Assembly (NCBI RefSeq): GCF_006346315.1
Contig: NZ_VDMR01000002.1
Coordinates: 558,001 to 622,000 of the forward strand
Source of the DNA: Nocardioides litoris
Lineage (GTDB): Bacteria; Actinomycetota; Actinomycetes; Propionibacteriales; Nocardioidaceae
Direction of reading: 5' to 3'
DNA: 64,000 bases
Shown one piece after another: positions 1 to 7,886 of this stretch; within the stretch, counting starts at the first letter, position 1, and every line of letters starts with the position of its first letter. Below the pieces are notes generated by a model. The model saw only the letters and a program-made list of their open reading frames with translations. It was not told the DNA's origin and made no database searches. A program made the position numbers and the translations under genes.

Positions 1-91
1 CGACCCTAGGGGCGGCGGTGCCAGTGGTCTGGGTGGCGGTGGTCTGGGTGGGGGTGGTCTGGTCGGGGTCGTCTGGGTGGGGAGAACTCAC
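1..91 (-). CDS. Partial gene, polar Thr/Gln-rich N-terminus, runs off left edge
   Basis: A minus-strand frame opens with GTG at 91, or with ATG at 109 in the same frame, and leaves the window after about 30 codons. The visible residues are polar and repetitive (DDPDQTTPTQTTATQTT), which looks like a disordered leader rather than a folded domain. The repetition reflects a 15-base tandem repeat in the DNA. It lies downstream of fadH on the same strand, separated from it by a 30-base palindrome. No function can be assigned; that it is a gene at all rests on the open frame and its position. Confidence 0.35.
   Translation of the reverse strand, partial: MSSPHPDDPDQTTPTQTTATQTTGTAAPRV
24..83. repeat. 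Four tandem copies of a 15-base repeat
   Basis: The unit GTGGTCTGGGTGGSG is repeated four times without gaps, the last two copies with substitutions. It lies inside the possible minus-strand gene at the left edge, where the length of 15 keeps the frame and encodes a five-residue Thr/Gln-rich unit. Confidence 0.75.
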
Positions 92-143
92 GCTGGGAGG
101 GCGATGCATAGCCCGTCCAGCGCGAGTTCTGCCCGCCCAGCTG

Positions 144-173
144 GCGGAACACCCGGTCGACCGGGTGTTCCGC
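144..173. terminator. 30-base perfect palindrome after fadH
   Basis: GCGGAACACCCGGTC followed directly by its exact reverse complement. As RNA this forms a stem of about 13 pairs with a four-base loop, 29 bases past the fadH stop codon, without a U-tract. It most likely ends the padR-fadH transcript, but it also lies 53 bases before the partial left-edge gene and could instead be a regulator site. Confidence 0.5.
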
Positions 174-201
174 ACACCCCCCGGGGCATACCCGCGGCCG
201 C

Positions 202-2202
202 TCACAGCGCGGCGGCCACCCGGGTGCCCTGCTCGATGGCCCGCTCGGCGTCGAGCTCGGCGGCCAGGTCGGCGCCGCCGACGACGTGCCGGCCGGGGCG
301 GGCGAGGTCGCGCACCGACTCCTGGCCCGCGCACAGCACCACGGTGTCGCAGGCGACGACGCGCGGCTCGCCGTCGACCAGCAGGTGCAGGCCGTCGTCG
401 TCGATGCGCACGTACGTCGCCCCGCTGACCTGCTCGACCGCGTTCTGCCTCAGCACGGCCCGGTGGGCCCAGCCGGAGGTCTTGCCGAGGCCGGCGCCGA
501 CGGGCGTGGTCTTGCGCTGCACCAGCACGACCTGCCGGGCGGGCTCGCGCGGCTTGGGCTCGGTGAGGCCGCCCGGGTGCACGGCCGGGTCGCCTACGCC
601 CCAGTGGGCCTGCCATTCCTCGAGCGACTCGGGCACGTGGGTCAGCCAGGCCGACACGTCGACCCCGATGCCGCCCGCGCCGACGACCGCCACCCGCGAC
701 CCCGGCACGACCCGGCCGGCCAGCACGTCGGCGTACGAGCAGACCGACGGGTGGTCGACGCCCGCGATCTCGGGCACGCGCGGCTCGACGCCGGTGGCCA
801 CCACGACCTCGTCGTACGCCGCCAGGTCGGCCTCGGTGGCCCGGGTGGCCAGGCGGACCTCGACGCCGAGGACCTCGAGGCGCCGGCCGTAGTAGCGCAG
901 GGTGTCGGCGAAGTCCTCCTTGCCGGGCACGGCCATGGCCAGCCGGAACTGGCCGCCGATCTCCGGCGCCTGCTCGAACAGCGTGACCGCGAGACCGCGC
1001 TCGGCGGCCGAGACCGCGGTGGCGAGGCCGGCGGGGCCGGCGCCGACGACGGCGACCGTGGCCTGCCGCCGGGTGGGGGAGAGGACGAGCTCGGTCTCGC
1101 GGCAGGCGCGCGGGTTGACCAGGCAGCTGGCCTTGCGGTTCTTGAACACGTGGTCGAGGCAGCCCTGGTTGCAGGCGATGCAGGTGTTGATCTCGTCGGC
1201 GCGGCCGGCGGCGGCCTTGGCCACGAAGTCGGGGTCGGCCAGCAGCGGGCGGGCCATCGAGACCAGGTCGGCCTCGCCGGCGGCCAGGACGTCCTCGGCC
1301 AGCTCGGGGGTGTTGATGCGGTTGGACGCGCACACCGGCACGCCGACCTCGGCCTTGAGCCGCGCCGTCGCGTCGCGCCACGCGCCGCGCGGCACCTGGG
1401 TGATGATCGTCGGCACCCGCGCCTCGTGCCAGCCGATGCCGGTGTTGAGCACGGTGACGCCGGCGTCCTCGAGCAGGTGGGCGAGCGTCGTGACCTCGTC
1501 CCAGGTCTGGCCGCCCTCGACGAGGTCGAGCAGCGAGATCCGGTAGACGATCGGGAACCCGCCGCCCACCAGCTCGCGCGCCCGGCGCACCACCTCGACC
1601 GGCAGCCGCATCCGCTTCTCCGCCGTGCCGCCCCACGCGTCGGTGCGGTCGTTGGTGCGGGCGGCGAGGAACTGGTTGAGCAGGTACCCCTCCGAGCCCA
1701 TCACCTCGACCGCGTCGTAACCCGCCTTGCGCGCCAGGGCGACGCTCCGGGCGAAGGCGGTGGCCGTCGCGTCGACGGCCTTCGTGCTCAGCGCGCTCGG
1801 GCGGAACGGCGAGATCGGGCTCTTGCGGCGGCTCGCGGAGACCGAGAACGGGTGGTAGCCGTAGCGCCCCGCGTGCAGCACCTGCAGCGCGATCGCCCCG
1901 CCCTCCTCGTGCACCGCGCCGGTGACGTGGCGGTGCCGCACGGCCTGCAACCGCGTCGTCATCTCGCTCGCGAACGGCTTGAGCCAGCCCCGCCGGGTCG
2001 GTGCGTAGCCACCGGTGACGATGAGGCCCGCGCCGCCGCGGGCGCGCTCGGCGTAGTAGGCCGCGAGCTCGTCGAGGTGGCGGGCGGAGTCCTCGAGGCC
2101 GGTGTGCATCGACCCCATGACCACGCGGTTGCGCAGGGTGAGGTCGCCGATCGTGGTCGGGGACAGCAGGTGGGGGTACGCCGGGTGCGGCTGGTCGGTC
2201 AT
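202..2202 (-). CDS. fadH: 2,4-dienoyl-CoA reductase-type NADH:flavin oxidoreductase
   Basis: This 666-residue protein has the full layout of the FadH / old-yellow-enzyme iron-sulfur family. An N-terminal FMN TIM barrel begins at LLSPTTIGDLTLRNRVVMG. A 4Fe-4S site follows with spacing CX2CX3CX11C (CIACNQGC...SC) in the middle. Then come FAD-binding (VVGAGPAGLATA) and NAD-binding (VVGAGGIGVDVS) Rossmann folds. Known relatives reduce 2,4-dienoyl-CoA esters during beta-oxidation of unsaturated fatty acids, or act on other enones and on trimethylamine. The ATG at 2202 is chosen because it overlaps the padR stop by four bases (ATGA) and begins the barrel. Substrate is inferred, and the padR link suggests induction by an aromatic or phenolic enone as an alternative. 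Confidence 0.8.
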   Translation of the reverse strand: MTDQPHPAYPHLLSPTTIGDLTLRNRVVMGSMHTGLEDSARHLDELAAYYAERARGGAGLIVTGGYAPTRRGWLKPFASEMTTRLQAVRHRHVTGAVHEEGGAIALQVLHAGRYGYHPFSVSASRRKSPISPFRPSALSTKAVDATATAFARSVALARKAGYDAVEVMGSEGYLLNQFLAARTNDRTDAWGGTAEKRMRLPVEVVRRARELVGGGFPIVYRISLLDLVEGGQTWDEVTTLAHLLEDAGVTVLNTGIGWHEARVPTIITQVPRGAWRDATARLKAEVGVPVCASNRINTPELAEDVLAAGEADLVSMARPLLADPDFVAKAAAGRADEINTCIACNQGCLDHVFKNRKASCLVNPRACRETELVLSPTRRQATVAVVGAGPAGLATAVSAAERGLAVTLFEQAPEIGGQFRLAMAVPGKEDFADTLRYYGRRLEVLGVEVRLATRATEADLAAYDEVVVATGVEPRVPEIAGVDHPSVCSYADVLAGRVVPGSRVAVVGAGGIGVDVSAWLTHVPESLEEWQAHWGVGDPAVHPGGLTEPKPREPARQVVLVQRKTTPVGAGLGKTSGWAHRAVLRQNAVEQVSGATYVRIDDDGLHLLVDGEPRVVACDTVVLCAGQESVRDLARPGRHVVGGADLAAELDAERAIEQGTRVAAAL

Positions 2203-2729
2203 GCGTGGGCCTCCAGGTACTCGGTCAGCCACGTCACCCAGGTCTCCTCCATGAGGATCCCGCCGCGCAGCACGAGGTAGTGGTCGAGGTCCTGCCCGGA
2301 CAGGGCGGACGGGTCGGGGTAGTCGCGGTCCTGCAGCTGCCGGTAGTGCCCGAGCCGGGTGGCGTGGTCGGCCCGGGTGGCCCGCACGCCGTCGAGCACC
2401 GCCGCCCGGTCGCCGTACGACGCCCCGCGGAGCTTGAGCGCGAGCTCGCTGCGCAGGCCGGCCGGGGCGGTGGGCTGCGCCAGCCAGTCGGCCAGCGCGT
2501 CGGAGCCGAGCGGGCTGACGGCGTACACCTTCTTGGGCGGGCGGCCGGCCTGGGCGGCCTCCTCGGCGGCCACCCAGCCGTCGCGCTCCATGCGGCCGAG
2601 GGTCCGGTAGACCTGCTGGTGGGTCGCGCTCCAGAAGAACCCGATCGACCGCTCGAACCGCCGGGTCAGCTCCAGCCCCGACGCCGGTTGCTCGCGCAAC
2701 GAGATCAGCAGCGCGTGCTCCAGGGCCAT
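2199..2729 (-). CDS. PadR-family transcriptional regulator
   Basis: This 176-residue protein has an N-terminal PadR winged helix (MALEHALLISLREQPASG, then YRTLGRMERDGWV and a wing with GRPPKKVYAVS) and a C-terminal helical dimerisation region, as in Vir/PadR-type regulators. It overlaps fadH by four bases and is very probably its repressor. ATG 2729 is preferred over the upstream ATG at 2750 because it starts the conserved domain and has a purine-rich GGGAGGG about nine bases before it. A 14-base inverted repeat immediately upstream could be its own operator. The ligand is unknown; PadR proteins usually sense phenolics or drugs. Confidence 0.85.
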   Translation of the reverse strand: MALEHALLISLREQPASGLELTRRFERSIGFFWSATHQQVYRTLGRMERDGWVAAEEAAQAGRPPKKVYAVSPLGSDALADWLAQPTAPAGLRSELALKLRGASYGDRAAVLDGVRATRADHATRLGHYRQLQDRDYPDPSALSGQDLDHYLVLRGGILMEETWVTWLTEYLEAHA

Positions 2730-2751
2730 GTCCCCGACCCTCCCAGGCATG

Positions 2752-2765
2752 TGCAACTCGTTGCA
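2752..2765. promoter_or_regulatory. Probable PadR operator
   Basis: TGCAAC-TC-GTTGCA is a perfect 6+6 inverted repeat lying 23 bases before the padR start. Its size and position fit autorepression by the PadR protein. No clear -35/-10 pair is visible next to it. Confidence 0.5.
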
Positions 2766-2790
2766 AGAGGGTGGGACGTGGGCTGGGTCT

Positions 2791-2860
2791 CGGGGTAGTA
2801 CGTCACCCGGTCGACCTGGATCGCCCCCGTGGACGTTGATGGGGTGACGCACTATCCCCG
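2791..2860. repeat. Intergenic hairpin of the GGGGTAGT family, copy 1
   Basis: CGGGGTAGTACGTCACCC (2791-2808) faces GGGTGACGCACTATCCCCG (2842-2860) with one mismatch and one bulged base, across a 33-base loop. It lies between the divergent padR and racemase genes. The same GGGGTAGT core occurs in the hairpins at 4122 and 58044. Confidence 0.65.
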
Positions 2861-2907
2861 GCGGCCCCTGGCGGCGGACCGTGACAGCACCACTGGCACA
2901 GTCGTGG

Positions 2908-2913
2908 CAGGAT
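2908..2913 (+). promoter_or_regulatory. Leaderless -10 element (CAGGAT)
   Basis: CAGGAT lies 7 bases before the ATG of the racemase gene, so transcription would begin at or next to the start codon. GTGACA at 2881 is too far away (21 bases) to be a convincing -35. Confidence 0.4.
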
Positions 2914-2920
2914 CGCCGCC

Positions 2921-4108
2921 ATGAGCGAGCAGCAGGGTGGGGAGCAGGGCGAGCAGACGGTGCAGCTGGGGCAGGGGACGGGGCCGCTGAAGGGGGTCCG
3001 CGTCGTGGAGATCGCGGGCATCGGCCCGGGCCCGCACGCCTGCATGATCCTGGCCGACCTCGGCGCCGACGTGGTCCGCGTGGAGAGGCCGGGCGGGCAG
3101 GCCCTGGCCGGCGGCACGGCGATGCTGCTCAACCGTGGCCGCCCGAGCGTCGCGCTCGACCTGAAGAACCCCGAGGCCCGCGACGTCGTGCTCGAGCTGG
3201 TGCGCACCGCCGACGTGCTCGTCGAGGGCATGCGCCCCGGCGTCACCGAGCGCCTCGGGCTCGGCCCCGACGAGTGCCACGCGGTCAACCCGCGCCTGGT
3301 CTACGGCCGGATGACCGGCTGGGGGCAGGACGGCCCGCTGGCCCAGTCGGCCGGCCACGACATGAACTACATCTCCATCGTCGGCGCCCTCTTCGGCCTC
3401 GGCCAGGACAAGGGTCGCCCGCACTTCCCGGCCAACCTCGTGGGCGACTTCGGCGGCGGGTCGACGTACCTCGTCATCGGCATCCTGGCCGCGCTCCTCG
3501 AGGCCAAGGTGTCCGGCCAGGGCCAGGTCGTCGACGCCGCCATCGTCGACGGCACCGCCCACCTCAACGCGATGACCAACGCCTTCGCCAACTCCGGCGG
3601 CTACACCGAGGAGCGGGCGGCCAACCTGCTCGACGGCGGCGTCCCCTTCTACGACGTCTACGAGACCTCCGACGGCAAGCACGTGAGCGTCGGTGCGCTC
3701 GAGCCGCAGTTCTTCGACGCGCTCGTCACCACGCTCGGCGTCGAGGACACCTGCCCCGGCCAGGCCGACCTCGACCGGTACGACGAGATGCGGGCCGTCC
3801 TCACCGAGACGTTCAAGGGGCGCACCCAGGCCGAGTGGGTCGAGACCTTCGAGGGCACCGACGCCTGCGTCGCCGGGATCATCCCGATCAGCGAGGCCGT
3901 GCAGCACCCCCACCTCGTCGCGCGCGGCACGTTCGTCGAGCACCACGGGATGGTCCAGCCCGTCCCCGCGCCCCGGTTCTCCCGCACCGGGGCCACCCTG
4001 ACCACCCCGCCCCCCGCCGCGGGCGAGCACACCCGCGTCGCCCTCACCGCCTGGGGCATCTCCGACGTCGACGGCCTCCTCGACCGCGGGGTCGCCGTCC
4101 AGGCCTGA
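2921..4108 (+). CDS. Alpha-methylacyl-CoA racemase (CaiB/BaiF family III CoA-transferase fold)
   Basis: This 395-residue protein carries the racemase signature rather than that of a true CoA-transferase. His146-Asp147 (AGHDMNY), Asp176 (GDFGGG) and Glu261 (GALEPQF) have exactly the spacing of His126/Asp156/Glu241 in the Mycobacterium tuberculosis racemase MCR. The enzyme interconverts 2R- and 2S-methylacyl-CoA, which lets methyl-branched fatty acids or sterol side chains enter beta-oxidation; it is soluble. The first 20 residues, rich in Gln and Glu, are an extension. The start is ATG 2921 with a -10 element 7 bases upstream. The gene stands alone between two intergenic hairpins. Its job fits the acyl-CoA genes elsewhere in the window. 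Confidence 0.88.
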   Translation: MSEQQGGEQGEQTVQLGQGTGPLKGVRVVEIAGIGPGPHACMILADLGADVVRVERPGGQALAGGTAMLLNRGRPSVALDLKNPEARDVVLELVRTADVLVEGMRPGVTERLGLGPDECHAVNPRLVYGRMTGWGQDGPLAQSAGHDMNYISIVGALFGLGQDKGRPHFPANLVGDFGGGSTYLVIGILAALLEAKVSGQGQVVDAAIVDGTAHLNAMTNAFANSGGYTEERAANLLDGGVPFYDVYETSDGKHVSVGALEPQFFDALVTTLGVEDTCPGQADLDRYDEMRAVLTETFKGRTQAEWVETFEGTDACVAGIIPISEAVQHPHLVARGTFVEHHGMVQPVPAPRFSRTGATLTTPPPAAGEHTRVALTAWGISDVDGLLDRGVAVQA

Positions 4109-4121
4109 TCCCGCCAGCGGG

Positions 4122-4184
4122 GGTAGTCCCTGACGAGATGGTCGCCGATCGGCCAAATCCACGACCACTTCGTCAGGGACTACC
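4122..4184. terminator. Long hairpin after the racemase gene (GGGGTAGT family, copy 2)
   Basis: Two 23-base arms, starting GGTAGTCCCTGACGA and ending TCGTCAGGGACTACC, pair with only two mismatches across a 17-base loop, 13 bases past the stop codon. It probably terminates transcription from the left and protects against read-through into the ethA-like promoter. It has no U-tract. Its core is shared with the elements at 2791 and 58044. Confidence 0.65.
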
Positions 4185-4218
4185 GCGCCCGAGCTCACGC
4201 GGCCTGCCTCACAGCCTA

Positions 4219-4247
4219 TTGAACATCTGTCAACAACGGCCTAGCGT
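4219..4247 (+). promoter_or_regulatory. Promoter of the ethA-like gene
   Basis: TTGAAC (4219-4224), a 17-base spacer and TAGCGT (4242-4247) end 7 bases before ATG 4255, predicting a leaderless mRNA. The -35 sits in TTGAACATCTGTCAA, with outer half-sites TTGA and TCAA, and could bind a repressor such as an EthR-type TetR protein. No such regulator gene is adjacent. Confidence 0.6.
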
Positions 4248-4254
4248 TTGCTTC

Positions 4255-5715
4255 ATGCCTGAGCAGAGCACCCCTGAGCACGTCGACGTCCTCATCGTCG
4301 GCGCCGGCCTGAGTGGCATCGGCGCCGCCTGTCAGCTGAAGGCCGGCCACCCCGGCCGGACGGTCGCGATCCTGGAGGCCCGCGAGGCCAGCGGCGGCAC
4401 GTGGGACCTGTTCCGCTACCCCGGCATCCGGTCCGACTCCGACATGTTCACCTTCGGCTACAAGTGGCGGCCCTGGCCCAGCGACACCGCGCTGGCCGAC
4501 GGCAGCCTGATCCTCGACTACCTCCGCACGGTGGCCGAGGAGCACGGCGTCGACAAGCTCGTGCGCTACCGCTACAAGGTCACCGCCGCCGCCTGGGACT
4601 CCCAGCAGGCCCGCTGGACCGTCACCATCGACCACGACGGTGCCGAGATCACCATGACGGCCGACTTCCTGTGGGGCTGCACCGGCTACTACGACTACGA
4701 GACCGGCCACCAGCCCGTGTTCCCGGGCCGCGAGGCCTTCGAGCAGGCCGGCGGCCAGGTCGTGCACCCGCAGTTCTGGCCCGAGGACCTCGACTACGCC
4801 GGCAAGGACGTCGTCGTCATCGGCTCCGGCGCGACCGCGGTGACCCTCGTGCCGTCGATGGCCCCCACGGCGGCCAAGGTCACGATGCTGCAGCGCACGC
4901 CGACGTACATCCTCCCGCAGCCGGCGAAGGACCCGCTCGCCGTCGCGCTGCGCCGCCTGCCGACCAAGCTGCGCTACCCGATCGTGCGCAGCGCCAACAT
5001 CGCCAAGCTGGTCGCCAACTACCAGGTCGCCCAGCGGGTGCCGGCGGTGTCGAAGAAGTTCGTGCGCCGCTTCACCGAGCGCCAGCTGCCCGAGCACCTC
5101 GACTACGACACGCACTTCCAGCCGCCGTACAACGTGTGGGACCAGCGGCTGTGCGTCGTGCCCAACTCCGACCTGTTCCGGGCCCTGCGCTCCGGCAAGG
5201 CCGACGTCGTCACCGACACCATCGAGACCTTCACCGAGACCGGCATCCGGCTCGCCTCGGGCCGTGAGCTCGCGGCCGACGTCATCGTCAGCGCGACCGG
5301 CCTGAAGCTCAAGCTGTTCGGCGGCATCCAGGTCTCCGTCGACGGCGAGCCGTTCGTGCCGAGCGAGACCATGACCTACAAGGGCCTGATGGTCAGCGGC
5401 ATCCCCAACTTCGCCTTCACCATCGGCTACACCAACGCCTCGTGGACCCTCAAGGCCGACCTCGTCGGCGAGTACGTCGTGCGGCTGCTCGACCACATGG
5501 ACAAGACCGGCGTGCGCCAGGTCGTGCCGGTGCGCGACCCGGAGGTCGAGGAGCGCCCGTTCATGGACCTCGCCTCGGGCTACATCCAGCGCGCCCTCGA
5601 CGGCCTGCCCCGCCAGGGCGACCGGGCGCCGTGGGCGCTGAAGCAGAACTACTACGTCGACGTCCGCACCATTCGCCGGGGCGAGCTCGAGGACGGTGTG
5701 CTGCAGTTCACCTGA
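4255..5715 (+). CDS. ethA: EthA-like flavin monooxygenase (Baeyer-Villiger type)
   Basis: This 486-residue enzyme matches M. tuberculosis EthA in length and in long diagnostic stretches: GGTWDLFRYPGIRSDSDM near the N-terminus, HPQFWPEDLDY, DQRLCVVPNSDLFRA, and TNASWTLKADLV near the C-terminus. It has the FAD motif GAGLSG at about residue 15 and the NADPH motif GSGATA at about 190. The Baeyer-Villiger fingerprint FxGxxxHxxxW is present, with Ala in place of its leading Phe. Such enzymes oxidise ketones to esters and also activate thioamide drugs such as ethionamide; the native substrate is unknown. The gene is monocistronic with its own promoter. No divergent ethR is present, unlike in mycobacteria. 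Confidence 0.85.
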   Translation: MPEQSTPEHVDVLIVGAGLSGIGAACQLKAGHPGRTVAILEAREASGGTWDLFRYPGIRSDSDMFTFGYKWRPWPSDTALADGSLILDYLRTVAEEHGVDKLVRYRYKVTAAAWDSQQARWTVTIDHDGAEITMTADFLWGCTGYYDYETGHQPVFPGREAFEQAGGQVVHPQFWPEDLDYAGKDVVVIGSGATAVTLVPSMAPTAAKVTMLQRTPTYILPQPAKDPLAVALRRLPTKLRYPIVRSANIAKLVANYQVAQRVPAVSKKFVRRFTERQLPEHLDYDTHFQPPYNVWDQRLCVVPNSDLFRALRSGKADVVTDTIETFTETGIRLASGRELAADVIVSATGLKLKLFGGIQVSVDGEPFVPSETMTYKGLMVSGIPNFAFTIGYTNASWTLKADLVGEYVVRLLDHMDKTGVRQVVPVRDPEVEERPFMDLASGYIQRALDGLPRQGDRAPWALKQNYYVDVRTIRRGELEDGVLQFT

Positions 5716-5822
5716 TCGGTGCCGGCCACCGCCTCCCGAGGGGTGGTCTCGCGCCTGGCCGCGCGTGGTTCCGTCGAGGACGTGCCGACGCAACCGGCGT
5801 CGCGTGATCGAGGAGGACCACC

Positions 5823-6017
5823 ATGGGGCTGGACGACAAGATCAGCAACAAGACCGAGGACCTGAAGGGCCAGGGCAAGGAAGGCCTGGGCAAGGCCACC
5901 GGCGACGAGGAGCTCGAGGCCGAGGGCAAGGGTGACCAGGCGAAGTCCTCGGTCAAGCAGGGCGTCGAGAAGCTCAAGGACGCCGCCAAGGACATCAAGG
6001 ACGGCGTCACCAAGTAG
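5823..6017 (+). CDS. CsbD family stress protein
   Basis: This 64-residue, Lys/Asp/Glu/Gly-rich hydrophilic protein has the CsbD repeat pattern (DKISNKTEDLKGQGKEGLGK, then a second amphipathic stretch). Family members accumulate in general stress and stationary phase but have no proven biochemical role. The ATG at 5823 has a strong ribosome site GGAGGA five bases upstream. A stable hairpin follows, so the gene is probably transcribed by itself. I looked for a SigB-type promoter upstream and did not see a convincing one. Confidence 0.85.
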   Translation: MGLDDKISNKTEDLKGQGKEGLGKATGDEELEAEGKGDQAKSSVKQGVEKLKDAAKDIKDGVTK

Positions 6018-6031
6018 TCCGTCCCGGCTCG

Positions 6032-6067
6032 CCCCTCGCGGCGCCCGTCCGCGGGCCGCGCGAGGGG
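6032..6067 (+). terminator. Hairpin after csbD
   Basis: CCCCTCGCG (6032-6040) pairs perfectly with CGCGAGGGG (6059-6067), with further GC pairing inside the loop. It starts 14 bases past the csbD stop and lies before the next gene's ribosome site. No U-tract. Confidence 0.6.
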
Positions 6068-6104
6068 TGGGTCGTCTCCACGAGGTCCACGAGGAGGACA
6101 CGCA

Positions 6105-6797
6105 GTGGTGAGGCAGTGGGTCCAGCGGTCGCTGTGGGACGTCGTGCCCCGCGACCACCGGATGAGCGCGCAGGAGCTGCGCCGACGCCAGCTGGTCACG
6201 GCCGGCTTCGTCGTGCTCGGCGCGATCGTGCTCGGCATCCTCCTCCGGCTCGAGCAGGGCAGCACCGCGTTCGTGGTGATGTCCTTCGTGCTCGCCGGGG
6301 TCTGGGCCGTCGGCGCCTTCGCCTCCGGCCGCATCCACCTGGGTCGCATCACGGTCCGGGACATGGAGGTCCGGCCCGTCCTCCAGCCCATCCTCATCGG
6401 CGCGGTCCTGGCCGCCGTCTTCGTGGCCGGCGCGCTCGTCGTCCGTGAGATCCCGTGGCTGGCCGACCAGATCCGCAACGTGCTCGGGTTCGCCACCGAG
6501 GGCTACCTGCCGGTGCTGGTCGTGGTCACCGCCGTCAACGGCATCGCCGAGGAGCTCTTCTTCCGCGGTGCGGCCTACGCCGCCATCACGCAGTACCCCG
6601 TCGCCTGGACCACCGTCGCCTACACCATCGCGACCGCCGCGACCGGCAACATCATGCTGGCCTTCGCCGCGATCATCCTCGGCGTCATCGTCGGTCTCGA
6701 GCGCCGCGCGTCGGGCGGCATCCTGGCGCCGATCCTCACCCACATCACGTGGTCGCTGACCATGCTGCTGACGCTGCCGGCCATCTTCGGCGTCTGA
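6105..6797 (+). CDS. CPBP family intramembrane metalloprotease
   Basis: This 230-residue membrane protein has about six hydrophobic segments and the CPBP (Abi/Rce1-like) motif EELFFRGAAYAAI at about residues 148-160. The two Glu and the Arg belong to the glutamate-type active site, and a downstream HITW supplies a conserved His. Bacterial relatives process lipidated or membrane peptides, or give bacteriocin self-immunity; the substrate here is unknown. GTG 6105 follows a clear GAGGAGGA at 6091-6098; the adjacent GTG at 6108 is an alternative. It converges on the NmrA-type gene 69 bases downstream. Confidence 0.82.
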   Translation: MVRQWVQRSLWDVVPRDHRMSAQELRRRQLVTAGFVVLGAIVLGILLRLEQGSTAFVVMSFVLAGVWAVGAFASGRIHLGRITVRDMEVRPVLQPILIGAVLAAVFVAGALVVREIPWLADQIRNVLGFATEGYLPVLVVVTAVNGIAEELFFRGAAYAAITQYPVAWTTVAYTIATAATGNIMLAFAAIILGVIVGLERRASGGILAPILTHITWSLTMLLTLPAIFGV

Positions 6798-6865
6798 TCC
6801 TCGACCAGCCGCCCACGGGGCGCGGGCCTCCGACGAGGTCGATCCCGGCGCGCCGGCCAGGCCTC

Positions 6866-7762
6866 CTAGGCGGGCTGCTGCTCGGCCGACTCGGCGAGCG
6901 CGCGGCGCACGGCCTCGCGGTAGGGGATGGTCTCGCCAGGCACCAGGTCGAGGATGGTGTGGTCGCGCACCACGACCTCGGTCGACATGGAGTCGATGAG
7001 GTTCTTGGCCGTGGTCACCTCGACGTCGGTGACGAACGAGATCCAGTGCGACGACAGGCCGGGGGAGAGCAGGGGGACGGTCACGATCGGCACCTTGCGG
7101 CCGAGCATCTCCTGCGCGGCCTGCTGCATCATGTCGAGGTAGGTGAGCTGCTCGGGGCCGCCGATCTCCAGCGTCTTCCCGATCGCGCCCTCGTGGCCGA
7201 TGACGCCGTCGAGGTAGCGGATGACGTCGTCGACGGCCACCGGCTGGGTGCGGGTGCTGACCCACTTGGGGACCACCATCGCGGGCAGGTTCTTGACCAG
7301 CTGGCGGGTGATCTCCCACGAGATGCCGCCGGCGCCGACGACGATCGCGGCGCGGAGCACGGTGACGGGGACGCCGCCCTCGGCCAGCTTGTGCTCGACC
7401 TCGCGACGCGATCGCAGGTGGGCCGACAGGTCCTCGCCGTCGTCGCCGAGCCCGCCGAGGTAGACGATCTGCTGCACCCCGGCCGCGGCCGCGACCGTGC
7501 CGAACGTCGTGGCCGCCTCGGCGTCCTTGCGCTCGAAGTCGCGGTCGTCGAGGGAGTGCACCAGGTAGACCGCGACGTCGCAGCCCTCCAGGGCGGCGGC
7601 CAGCGAGTCGGCGTCGTGCACGTCGCCGCGCACGGGCTCGCCCGGGCCGTCGTACGTGTCGGGCTTGCGGGTCATGGCCCGCACCTCCACGCCGCGCTCC
7701 ACGAGCACCGGGCACAGGCGCTTGCCCACGAAGCCGGTCGCACCGGTCACCAGGACGCGCAT
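6866..7762 (-). CDS. NAD(P)-binding NmrA/SDR-type oxidoreductase
   Basis: This 298-residue protein has an N-terminal Rossmann fold (VLVTGATGFVGKRL) typical of atypical short-chain reductases and NmrA-like proteins, followed by YLGGLGDDG and ISWEITRQLVKNLPAMVVPKW. It resembles the N-terminal half of actinobacterial SDR/DUF2867 proteins but stops after the epimerase-like domain. It probably acts on or senses NAD(P)(H); no substrate can be named. The ATG at 7762 has TAACCT 6 bases upstream, so the mRNA is probably leaderless. It is divergent from the helicase across 270 bases. Confidence 0.75.
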   Translation of the reverse strand: MRVLVTGATGFVGKRLCPVLVERGVEVRAMTRKPDTYDGPGEPVRGDVHDADSLAAALEGCDVAVYLVHSLDDRDFERKDAEAATTFGTVAAAAGVQQIVYLGGLGDDGEDLSAHLRSRREVEHKLAEGGVPVTVLRAAIVVGAGGISWEITRQLVKNLPAMVVPKWVSTRTQPVAVDDVIRYLDGVIGHEGAIGKTLEIGGPEQLTYLDMMQQAAQEMLGRKVPIVTVPLLSPGLSSHWISFVTDVEVTTAKNLIDSMSTEVVVRDHTILDLVPGETIPYREAVRRALAESAEQQPA

Positions 7763-7768
7763 GCCCCC

Positions 7769-7774
7769 AGGTTA
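7769..7774 (-). promoter_or_regulatory. Leaderless -10 element (TAACCT)
   Basis: Read on the minus strand, TAACCT sits 6 bases before the ATG of the NmrA-type gene. Confidence 0.4.
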
Positions 7775-7886
7775 GGTACGCCGGCGGCCCGGCCCCTCAC
7801 CCCGAGAGGCCCCGAGCCTCGACGGCGTGGGGCTGCGGTGACCGACTCCACGCTGCGGGGATGCGGGGCGCCGGACACCGGAGCGG

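Noticed and set aside
202..2766. FadH frame extending 188 codons upstream of 2202, as a fused protein
   Set aside because: The extension lies antisense in frame to nothing conserved and covers padR in another frame; the FadH barrel starts at the ATG that overlaps the padR stop.
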